DNA of 15,722 nt from Candidatus Woesearchaeota archaeon (lineage in GTDB: Archaea > Nanoarchaeota > Nanoarchaeia > Woesearchaeales > JAGVZT01). The position numbers and the translations under genes are program-made. This document shows positions 8,069 to 14,888 of the stretch, one piece after another. Position 1 is the stretch's first letter. Each line of letters starts with the position of its first letter. The notes below the pieces were generated by a model. It worked only from the letters and a program-made list of their open reading frames with translations, searched no databases and had not been told where the DNA came from. The DNA is taken from contig JAFCGF010000044.1 of assembly GCA_017608295.1 (NCBI GenBank), forward strand, positions 1-15,722. The letters run 5' to 3'.

Positions 8069-8191
8069 TTGAGCCGTCATAAATGATGGCTGTACGGGGG
8101 GGGCTGGCTCTTTGGAAGAGGCGCGATTAATCGCGCCCTGGCTGAAAAATGCCTTTTAGAAACCGTACAGCCGCATTTTATTGCGGCTCAA
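8069..8191. repeat. Nested palindromic element with 29-bp imperfect terminal inverted repeats (REP/MITE-like)
   Basis: The arms 8069-8097 and 8163-8191 are inverted copies: the outer seven bases (TTGAGCC / GGCTCAA) and the inner ten (GGCTGTACGG / CCGTACAGCC) match perfectly, and the 12 bases between diverge in sequence. Each arm can itself fold into a hairpin (GCCGTCATAAATGATGGC on the left; GCCGCA...TGCGGC on the right). The centre holds the perfect 18-bp palindrome GGCGCGATTAATCGCGCC (8120-8137). The result can be drawn as a three-hairpin structure closed by a terminal stem. A run of eight G lies at 8096-8103. No transposase is encoded inside. Such elements resemble REP sequences mobilised by distant IS200-like transposases, or a MITE; that identification is inference. 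Confidence 0.6.
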
Positions 8192-8286
8192 ATTAGTGAT
8201 CTGGGAAAGCAGGAAATTAATGCTTGAATAAACACCCCTATCCATTATCGAAAATCTCCACCTGACCGTCGGGCAGGAAAAATCAC

Positions 8287-8325
8287 CCAATCGTCCAATC
8301 GTCCAATCGCCCAATCGCCCAATCG
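8287..8325. repeat. Five-copy 8-bp tandem repeat CCAATCG(T/C)
   Basis: The heptamer CCAATCG occurs at 8287, 8295, 8303, 8311 and 8319, each separated by a single T, T, C and C in turn, so the period is exactly eight. It lies outside any gene, about 110 bases before the first array gene, and a period of eight could not keep a reading frame. Confidence 0.9.
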
Positions 8326-8392
8326 ACAATCCGTATTAATCTCTCGTAATGATTTTATCCAGGAAGTACTGGCGATCTGCGGAAAAATTGAC

Positions 8393-8400
8393 TATCTTTA
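8393..8400 (+). promoter_or_regulatory. Weak promoter candidate for the six-gene array
   Basis: TATCTTTA is one base off TAnnTTTG and lies 37 bases before the first array ATG at 8438, giving a leader of about 30 bases. No TTG lies at the normal upstream spacing. It is listed because an operon of at least six genes needs a promoter in this gap and this is the best match seen near the start. Confidence 0.3.
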
Positions 8401-8437
8401 CAGGGTTAAGGTTTGGTTATGGAAATACTAATGCGAA

Positions 8438-9883
8438 ATGAATCCCACAACTAAAATATCAAGGATCTGGCTTATCCTCCTCCTCTTTCCGGTGGTTGTT
8501 TCGGCGCAGGACTGGCAGAATATCTGTTCACCCGGAGTAACGTTTTACCAAAATCTGTCCGGATCAATTCAAGCATTTCGGCTTGATTCCGTTGATATTA
8601 CACAATATCCAGATAGTGTATTTTACTCATACCGGGCAATCCGTGATCCGATAGGCGGTTGCTATGATACAACTTATGGGTCCATTTTTGGACTTGAGGT
8701 AACTAAGAAACCTCTTGGTGTATTTCACTTCTTAAATAGAACTAATTCCGTTTTAACATTACATACTTTGGAAGGAATGGGTTTTTCATGGGTTTTCTTT
8801 TCTTTTTCTTCTGGGGACTATATTGAGGCAACAATATCAATAATGACTAAAGATACAATCTTGGGGATTCCTGATTCTCTTAAGGTTATTTTATTTCAGG
8901 CAAAAGATTTTTTAGGCAATAACATCACACATCCTATTAATCAACAACATATTATATTGAGTAAACAACTTGGACTAACACGCATATTTGACCTGTATAC
9001 TTTTCCTAATGATACAACTTCTTACTCGCTTCTTGGTAAGTCAACACCCTCAGTGGGGATGCAGAACCTTACCTGGAATGAGATATGGGACTTTAACGTC
9101 GGGGATGTTTTTCATTATGTTATATATGAGGTAGTGGCAGGCGTTTCAGTCTATTCTCAATTGATACATAAAATCCTTAGTAAAGAAGTTATTCCAGATT
9201 CCAATAAAGTAATTTACACAATAGAGAGGTGTCAGAAGAAATCAGCATCTGCTCCGCCACCAAATGTAATTTATACTCACGATACAACAACAGCAACTTA
9301 TACATTTCAGTCTGACACCTCATTCATTGCCGCATTACCCCGGGAATTTTTCAACCAGGGAGACAATGCACCTATTTATTCAAGATTATTTCCAAGTTAT
9401 AACGGACGTCAGACTCACGGTGAAATGATGGGTGTGTTTTTTACTCCAAATCCTCCATGTTGGAACCCTCCATTCGAATTTTCTTCTGAACAACGCCATA
9501 CAGAAGGACTGGGACAAACAAAATATTCCTGGTATGAAAATTGGGAAAACTATGTTTTAAACCTTGTCTATTTCAAGAAAGGTACTGAAACATGGGGGAC
9601 TCCTGTTTCGACGGATTGCACCACCCTGGTCCCGACGGAAGACGTCACGGCTCCAGAAACTGAGATTTCGATCTATCCTGTTCCCGCCTCCACCCACATT
9701 ACCATCGAAGTACCAGCCAAAAGTATATTATCCATAATGAACCTGAATGGGCAGGAACTTCTGACGCAAACTATCACAGAGCCGAAGACGATGGTTGACA
9801 TTAGCACTCTCCCTAACGGGGTTTACATTGTAAGGGTAACCGGGGATAAGGCTGTGGGAGTTGGGAAGTTCATTAAACAGTAA
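8438..9883 (+). CDS. Secreted protein of unknown fold with common T9SS tail (array gene 1)
   Basis: This 481-residue protein has a signal peptide (residues 1-23, ending VVVSA before QDWQN), a head of about 380 residues that I do not recognise, and the 72-residue T9SS tail at 410-481. The head is rich in Asp, Ser, Thr, Tyr and Phe and shows repeated strand-like patterns, typical of surface beta-rich proteins. It is a full-length paralogue of array gene 3: shared landmarks include QDWQNICSPG near the start, FQAKD in the middle, the DFxxGDxFHY motif, and KKGxETWG just before the tail. In the tail the usual YPNP is YPVP (Asn to Val). It opens the array: the next gene starts three bases after its stop. 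Base composition shifts inside the gene; by hand count 9121-9180 has 21 G/C of 60 while 9601-9660 has 36 of 60. Confidence 0.85.
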   Translation: MNPTTKISRIWLILLLFPVVVSAQDWQNICSPGVTFYQNLSGSIQAFRLDSVDITQYPDSVFYSYRAIRDPIGGCYDTTYGSIFGLEVTKKPLGVFHFLNRTNSVLTLHTLEGMGFSWVFFSFSSGDYIEATISIMTKDTILGIPDSLKVILFQAKDFLGNNITHPINQQHIILSKQLGLTRIFDLYTFPNDTTSYSLLGKSTPSVGMQNLTWNEIWDFNVGDVFHYVIYEVVAGVSVYSQLIHKILSKEVIPDSNKVIYTIERCQKKSASAPPPNVIYTHDTTTATYTFQSDTSFIAALPREFFNQGDNAPIYSRLFPSYNGRQTHGEMMGVFFTPNPPCWNPPFEFSSEQRHTEGLGQTKYSWYENWENYVLNLVYFKKGTETWGTPVSTDCTTLVPTEDVTAPETEISIYPVPASTHITIEVPAKSILSIMNLNGQELLTQTITEPKTMVDISTLPNGVYIVRVTGDKAVGVGKFIKQ

Positions 9884-9886
9884 AGT

Positions 9887-11260
9887 ATGAAAAAGCTATT
9901 CTTCGTTTTCGTGGTCTTTCTTCCGATTGTTGTGAGTGCCCAGCAAAGCTGGCAGAAATCTTCGCCTACGGATTATATGTGGATGAATGTCGGAAATGCG
10001 GGGTTCTCTGCCAGCATTGTTCAAAACACAATTCTTGATTTCAGCCTTTCAGGTGAACCTTATGTGGCTTATAATGCCTATTCAAGCGATTCTGCAAAGT
10101 TGTATGTCATGAAATATGATGGGAACGATTGGCTAAATGTTGGAAATTTGAGTTTCTGTAGTGGTTTATTACCTTCTCTAAGTTTTGCCATCAGCCCTTC
10201 TGGAGAACCTTATGTGGCTTATCTGAATTACGGTTACCCATTTAAAGTGACTGTGATGAAATTTAATGGATCCGACTGGATGAATATTGGAATAGAAAGT
10301 TCCTTAGCTGTGGCGGCTTCTTATGTAAGCCTTGCTTTCAGTTCATCTGGAGAGCCTTGTGTGGCTTTCATGCATTATGGGTATGGGAGAGTAATGGTTT
10401 TAAAATTTAACGGAACCAGCTGGTTGATGATTGGGAATAGCCCTTTACCAACTGGTGTTGCCCTTTTTGTAAACCTTGCCTTCAGCCTTTCAGGTGAACC
10501 TTATGTGGCTTATAATGCCTATTCAAGCGATTCTGCAAAGTTGTCAGTTATGAAATATGATGGGAACGATTGGCTAAATGTTGGAAACGCAGGATTCTCT
10601 GAAGGAGAGGCATATGATATTAGTTTTGCCTTTAGTCCATCTGGAAAACCATATGTGGCTTATCAGGATAGAGCAACTTCCTATAAAGCAACTGTAATGA
10701 AATTCTCTGGAACCAACTGGGTTAATGTTGGAAATGCAGCTTTTTCAACCGGAGGAGCCTCCTATACAAGTTTAGCCTTTAGTCCATCTGGAGAACCTTA
10801 TGTAGCCTTCAAGGATATGGCGTTTACTGGCAAAGTCACTGTCATGAAATACAATGGGACAAACTGGGAAAATGTTGGAAATCCGGGTTTTTCAACCGGA
10901 GGAGCCTCCTTTACAAGCATTGCATGTAACCTATTAGGTCAAATTCATGTGGCTTATTCAGATCAAAGTGACAGTGCCAAAGCAACTGTAATGAAATATG
11001 ATTCAGTTAATATTGGGATCAACGAGCAAGAGGAGTCTCCTGTGTCTATCTTCCCTAATCCAACCTCATCTCACATTACAATCGAAACCCCTGTTGAAAG
11101 TCAGTTGTCCATAATGAACCTGAACGGTCAGGAACTTTTAAAGCAACCCACAACTGAGCCTAAAACACAGGTTGATATTAGCACCTTGCCCAGTGGAATC
11201 TATCTCATAAAGGTGACAGGAGAACGGAAGGTGCAGGTTGGGAAGTTTGTAAAGCAGTAA
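9887..11260 (+). CDS. Secreted probable seven-bladed beta-propeller with common T9SS tail (array gene 2)
   Basis: This 457-residue protein has a signal peptide (residues 1-18, ending VVSA before QQSW), then seven tandem repeats of 46-50 residues starting at about 33, 83, 132, 180, 230, 279 and 328, and the common tail at 386-457. A full repeat reads roughly NVGNxxFS, then SLAFSxSGEPYVAY, then KxTVMKxxGxxW, alternating strand and turn as in propeller blades. Seven copies with a conserved Trp at each boundary fit a closed seven-bladed propeller; the fold is inference from repeat number and spacing. The seventh repeat is the most degraded (LLGQIHVAY in place of SGEPYVAY, and no terminal Trp). 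No catalytic residues are apparent, so a binding role is most likely. Repeats 1 and 4 are nearly identical at DNA level. The gene lies three bases after array gene 1 and twelve before array gene 3. Confidence 0.88.
   Translation: MKKLFFVFVVFLPIVVSAQQSWQKSSPTDYMWMNVGNAGFSASIVQNTILDFSLSGEPYVAYNAYSSDSAKLYVMKYDGNDWLNVGNLSFCSGLLPSLSFAISPSGEPYVAYLNYGYPFKVTVMKFNGSDWMNIGIESSLAVAASYVSLAFSSSGEPCVAFMHYGYGRVMVLKFNGTSWLMIGNSPLPTGVALFVNLAFSLSGEPYVAYNAYSSDSAKLSVMKYDGNDWLNVGNAGFSEGEAYDISFAFSPSGKPYVAYQDRATSYKATVMKFSGTNWVNVGNAAFSTGGASYTSLAFSPSGEPYVAFKDMAFTGKVTVMKYNGTNWENVGNPGFSTGGASFTSIACNLLGQIHVAYSDQSDSAKATVMKYDSVNIGINEQEESPVSIFPNPTSSHITIETPVESQLSIMNLNGQELLKQPTTEPKTQVDISTLPSGIYLIKVTGERKVQVGKFVKQ
10040..10587 (+). 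repeat. Two 107-bp near-identical internal repeats (10040-10146 and 10481-10587) in the propeller gene
   Basis: The copies are 441 bp apart, which is 147 codons or three repeat units, and differ at only three positions, all within five bases of each other (around 10104-10108 and 10545-10549). They encode blades 1 and 4. Other blades show only protein-level similarity to these two, so this pair reflects a recent copying event rather than ancient repeat duplication. Confidence 0.9.
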
Positions 11261-11272
11261 AGGCAATTAACA

Positions 11273-12736
11273 ATGAACCGCATAACTAAAATATCAAGGA
11301 TCTTTCTTATCCTCCTCCTCTTTCCGGTGGTCGTTTCGGCTCAGGACTGGCAGAATATCTGTTCACCTGGGATTACGTTTTATAAAGACTCCATTTACAC
11401 TTGTAAAGCATTTCGATTGGATTCACTAGAGGTTTTGGGAATCAACGATACACTGTTTTACTCATTCCTAGCTTTACGGGACACAAATACATCTTTACTC
11501 TCAATTGAATGTGCTGATACTTCCTATGGGTCAATCCTTGGCACCAGAATCTTGAAACAAACTGATAATAGGATTGTTTTTTTTAACCTCTATAATGATT
11601 CAATCATACTTAAACCCTTATCAACGGTAAATGAATTCTGGACCTGCTTCCAATTAATAAATGGGGTCTTTATCCAGGCGAAAGTTACCAGTCTGGAGAT
11701 TGACACTATAATGGGGTTACAAGATTCTCTCAAGATCATTACGTTTCAGGCAAAAGACAGTTTAAATCAAAATATTTCGCATCATCTCAACGGTCAGAGT
11801 ATATGGTTATATATGCATCATGGGATTGGTAAGGTTTTTGATTTTTACGATTTCCCAAACGATTCATTGTCATATTTCCTATCAGGACAAACTCATAACC
11901 AACTGGGCGATCAGGACTTTGGTTGGAGAGATATCTTTGACTTTGATATTGGGGATGAATTTCATTATAAAGGCAAACACATCTCACCTTATTATTATGG
12001 TTTCGAAAGCATTGACAAAGTGCTTGATAAAACAATTTTTCGCAATCATGATTCCGTTACATATACATTTGAACATTGTGAATATCGTTTTAATCCAAGT
12101 GGTCCAGGATGGGAATACCTTTATGACACGATTAACCGAACATATAATTTCCTGGAATGGGATACCATTTCATGGATTTTCGCCATGCCAGATGAATTTA
12201 GAAGAAAGGATACACTTATATGGAGTTACGCATCTGAATACTATAGTTATACTGACACATCAAAAATGAAAAGAATCAAAGGACGATTATTTGATAAATA
12301 TGCTCTTTCAGGGGATACGTGCTGGTTTACATCTAACTTTTTTATTTTCGATAGTACGGAATACGCCAATGGCTTAGGACAAACGTTATATTCCAGAGAT
12401 ATTGATTTTTCAAAGCTTGTCTACTATAAAAAAGGCTCTGAGACTTGGGGAATCCCTATCTCAACAGATTGCTCCACTCTGCTTCCGGTTGAAGACGTCA
12501 CGGTTCCACAATCCAAGATTTCGATCTATCCCAACCCCGTCTCCACCCACATCACTATTGAAACTCCTTTCCAGGGTCAGCTAACTATTCTAAACCTTCA
12601 AGGTCAAGAATTACTCAACCAGCAGATCACTGAGCCCAAAACGCAGGTTGATATCAGCACCTTGCCCAGTGGGATTTATTTTGTGCGGGTGACGGGAGAA
12701 GGGATTGTAAAGGTGGGGAAGATCATTAAGAAATAA
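11273..12736 (+). CDS. Secreted protein of unknown fold with common T9SS tail, paralogue of array gene 1 (array gene 3)
   Basis: This 487-residue protein has a signal peptide (residues 1-23), an unrecognised head, and the common tail at 416-487. It aligns with array gene 1 over its whole length: TKISRI..LILLLFPVVVSA signal, QDWQNICSPG, FYS..A.RD, DTxYGSI.G, DSLKxIxFQAKD, GxxxxFDxYxFPND, DFxxGDxFHY, YxKKGxETWG and a shared VEDVTxPx lead into the tail. The first 110 coding bases differ from those of array gene 1 at about 11 positions by eye, whereas the middle of the two genes is far more diverged. The tail has the consensus YPNP but ends KIIKK rather than KFVKQ. No catalytic motif was seen; the family is unknown to me and may be a Bacteroidota-specific secreted family. 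Confidence 0.85.
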   Translation: MNRITKISRIFLILLLFPVVVSAQDWQNICSPGITFYKDSIYTCKAFRLDSLEVLGINDTLFYSFLALRDTNTSLLSIECADTSYGSILGTRILKQTDNRIVFFNLYNDSIILKPLSTVNEFWTCFQLINGVFIQAKVTSLEIDTIMGLQDSLKIITFQAKDSLNQNISHHLNGQSIWLYMHHGIGKVFDFYDFPNDSLSYFLSGQTHNQLGDQDFGWRDIFDFDIGDEFHYKGKHISPYYYGFESIDKVLDKTIFRNHDSVTYTFEHCEYRFNPSGPGWEYLYDTINRTYNFLEWDTISWIFAMPDEFRRKDTLIWSYASEYYSYTDTSKMKRIKGRLFDKYALSGDTCWFTSNFFIFDSTEYANGLGQTLYSRDIDFSKLVYYKKGSETWGIPISTDCSTLLPVEDVTVPQSKISIYPNPVSTHITIETPFQGQLTILNLQGQELLNQQITEPKTQVDISTLPSGIYFVRVTGEGIVKVGKIIKK

Positions 12737-12746
12737 TATAGGTATC

Positions 12747-13631
12747 ATGAAACAGTTAATCTTTTTTCTCTTTTTGGTGTTTCCCTGGAACTTTGCTCAT
12801 TCCCAAACAATTGTATCATCGGATAAAGAGTGGAGCAATTTGCTTTTCTTCTATTCGACAATGTCCCTTGGAACGGAATATATCCGCTTCACGGATGATA
12901 CTACGATCAATGCGGTGCAATACAAACGGGTAGAACGTTCTCTTGAGGAAATTCCGCTGAATTGGTCATTTTACGGATATATTCGGGAGGATAGTATTAG
13001 AAGGATTTATTACCGGACAAAAGCAACAGAAACGGAAAGGCTATTATACGACCTCAACCTGGAATTGGGTGACTCTACCGTGGTTTCCGGATTGATGAAT
13101 TTCTCCCAGAACCAGTTTGTTGAGATGACTTATTATGTAACTGACATCGATAGCTTTCAAATCGGTGAAGTTTTCAGAAAACAATGGACTATGAGTCTTT
13201 GGCAAGTACCCTACTGGGCGGAAGTCGAACAATGGATCGACAGCACTGGCAGCAAGAGCGGGATGCTCCATAACTGGGATGGTACGGTTGGGGGTGATGG
13301 ATTTTCCTTGCTATGTTTCAGTGAAAATAGTGTTCTGCTTTATCAAAATCCTTCTTATACTTCATGTTATGTTGTAACTGGCATTGATGAAAAGTCGGCT
13401 TCTAATAATGGAATCAGGATCTACCCCAACCCAGCCTCCACCTACATCACCATCGAAGCCCCAGCTCAAAGCCAGTTATCCATAATGAATCTTCACGGTC
13501 AGGAACTCATAAGCCAACAGATCACTGAGCCCAAAACTAAGATTGATATAAGCACCCTGCCAAGTAGTGTTTGCCTTGTGAAGGTAACTGGAGAACGGGC
13601 GGTGAAAGTTGGGAAGTTTGTAAAACAGTAA
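12747..13631 (+). CDS. Short secreted protein of an uncharacterised Bacteroidota type with common T9SS tail (array gene 4)
   Basis: This 294-residue protein has a signal peptide (residues 1-19, ending FAHS before Q), a head of about 200 residues and the common tail at 223-294. The head carries a pattern I associate with many unnamed T9SS-secreted Bacteroidota proteins: a Tyr-rich segment around residues 77-90 (YGYIREDSIRRIYYR), LLYDLNLELGDS at 99-110, a W-x-E..GS..G(M/L)L stretch at about 158-174 and LLCF followed by an LYQNP at 188-202. No enzymatic motif is visible. The tail departs from its five siblings at one spot: LPSSVCLVKV (residues 271-280) replaces LPSGVYLVKV, changing a conserved Gly to Ser and Tyr to Cys. 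It lies ten bases after array gene 3 and three before array gene 5. Confidence 0.84.
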   Translation: MKQLIFFLFLVFPWNFAHSQTIVSSDKEWSNLLFFYSTMSLGTEYIRFTDDTTINAVQYKRVERSLEEIPLNWSFYGYIREDSIRRIYYRTKATETERLLYDLNLELGDSTVVSGLMNFSQNQFVEMTYYVTDIDSFQIGEVFRKQWTMSLWQVPYWAEVEQWIDSTGSKSGMLHNWDGTVGGDGFSLLCFSENSVLLYQNPSYTSCYVVTGIDEKSASNNGIRIYPNPASTYITIEAPAQSQLSIMNLHGQELISQQITEPKTKIDISTLPSSVCLVKVTGERAVKVGKFVKQ

Positions 13632-13634
13632 TAG

Positions 13635-14885
13635 ATGAAAGGCCGGATTGTTCTAATAGTATTATTCATTCCATTTGTTGTCTGTGCTCAGACCAACATA
13701 GAGTTGGTGAATATAAGCTCGATAAATCCAATCTGGGAACCAGTTAATTTTACTGATACGATACATACTCGAGCAATAAATGCTGAAAAAGAGGGTATCC
13801 TTTTTGTGTCATCAGGATATAACAATGAAAGCGGCCGACTTTTCAGATCATATGATAATGGCGATACATGGCAGGAACTTCAAACAGGTCTTCCCGCTAA
13901 CAAGGCAATTTTTTCAATCAGATACCATCCGAATGGCACTTTATTCTTAGGTGGTCAAAATTTTATTCTAAGGTCATATAATGATGGAGAAACATTTGAG
14001 GTGGTCCATGTACCTGGAGGCAATGTAATAAAAATTAATTTTTCACCTTCCGGTGAAATTTATGCAGTTGGTTGGATTGATATTATCAGGTCAGCAGATA
14101 ATGGAAATACATGGGAAATAGTTTTTATCGGTAGCTCAAATTATCGTTTCAGGGATATTGATTTTGGGATAAATGATGAGCTTTATACTATCGGTGATGG
14201 ATGGGGACCAATTGTAATAGAAAATGGTTTCCATAGATCTCTTGATAATGGAATAACATGGGAACACATTGAAATAACAAAATATGGCATAAGGGCTCTA
14301 AGAGTGAACACAGCAGGTACTATTATCGTTTCTTCATATGAAGGGATACATATGTCCACGGATTTGGGATTAACATGGACTGTTATATCAAATATATCAC
14401 CTGATTGCCTAGCATCCTATGAAGACGATAAGCTCATAGCCGGAAGTAGCATTTATGCGGGTTCCGGATGTTGGTTTTCTCCGGATTGGGGATATACCTG
14501 GACAGATTTAGTAGATACTATAATAAATCCCAATGTAAATCAGATTTCCGTTTCCCCGTCAAGTATTGTTTATATCCAAAGCAATAAAAAGGTAGAATTT
14601 GACTATCAGATCTTCAAATCCATAAATCCAATTTTGATTCATGCACAACAAGTATTTTCACACAAGATTAAGATTTATCCCAATCCCGCCTCTACCCACA
14701 TCACCATCGAAACACCTTTCAATGGTCAGGTCTCCATCATGAATCTCCAGGGTCAGGAACTCCTCAACCACCAGATCACTGAGCCCAAAACACGGATAGA
14801 TATCAGTACCCTGCCAAGCGGAGTATATCTTATAAAGGCAACAGGAAAACGGGTGGTGCAGGTGGGGAAGATAATAAAACAGTAA
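13635..14885 (+). CDS. Secreted Asp-box (BNR-like) beta-propeller with common T9SS tail (array gene 5)
   Basis: This 416-residue protein has a signal peptide (residues 1-19, ending VVCAQ) and six Asp-box motifs of the form SxDxGxTW: at about 72-79 (SYDNGDTW), 114-121 (SYNDGETF, degenerate), 153-160 (SADNGNTW), 202-209 (SLDNGITW), 241-248 (STDLGLTW) and 282-289 (SPDWGYTW). Spacing of roughly 40-50 residues fits a beta-propeller of the BNR/sortilin/sialidase-like class, in which the Asp box sits in the outer turn of each blade and does not itself catalyse. The arginine triad and other residues of true sialidases are not evident, so a binding or structural role is more likely than glycan hydrolysis. 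The common tail is at 345-416. The start lies three bases after the stop of array gene 4. Confidence 0.88.
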   Translation: MKGRIVLIVLFIPFVVCAQTNIELVNISSINPIWEPVNFTDTIHTRAINAEKEGILFVSSGYNNESGRLFRSYDNGDTWQELQTGLPANKAIFSIRYHPNGTLFLGGQNFILRSYNDGETFEVVHVPGGNVIKINFSPSGEIYAVGWIDIIRSADNGNTWEIVFIGSSNYRFRDIDFGINDELYTIGDGWGPIVIENGFHRSLDNGITWEHIEITKYGIRALRVNTAGTIIVSSYEGIHMSTDLGLTWTVISNISPDCLASYEDDKLIAGSSIYAGSGCWFSPDWGYTWTDLVDTIINPNVNQISVSPSSIVYIQSNKKVEFDYQIFKSINPILIHAQQVFSHKIKIYPNPASTHITIETPFNGQVSIMNLQGQELLNHQITEPKTRIDISTLPSGVYLIKATGKRVVQVGKIIKQ

Positions 14886-14888
14886 GGC

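Larger units (their letters stand above)
7895..8437. other. 543-base intergenic region without a gene
   Basis: I see no credible coding frame on either strand. It holds a weak hairpin just after the upstream stop, a nested palindromic element (8069-8191), a small hairpin CCTGACCGTCGGGCAGG (8261-8277), an 8-bp tandem repeat (8287-8325) and a weak promoter match before the next gene. The remainder is AT-rich and featureless to my reading. Confidence 0.7.

Noticed and set aside
8287..8325. Short direct repeats that could be taken for a CRISPR array
   Set aside because: The units are 8 bp with one-base spacers; there are no 25-40-bp repeats with unique spacers and no cas genes nearby.
11820..12269. 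A 149-codon plus-strand frame within array gene 3
   Set aside because: It is frame-shifted relative to the gene with a matching signal, head and tail; its translation is rich in Ile, Leu and His with no domain, typical of an out-of-frame read of AT-rich DNA.
13635..14885. Array gene 5 as a true sialidase
   Set aside because: Asp boxes are present, but I could not find the arginine triad or catalytic Tyr/Glu arrangement, and Asp boxes occur in many non-enzymatic propellers.
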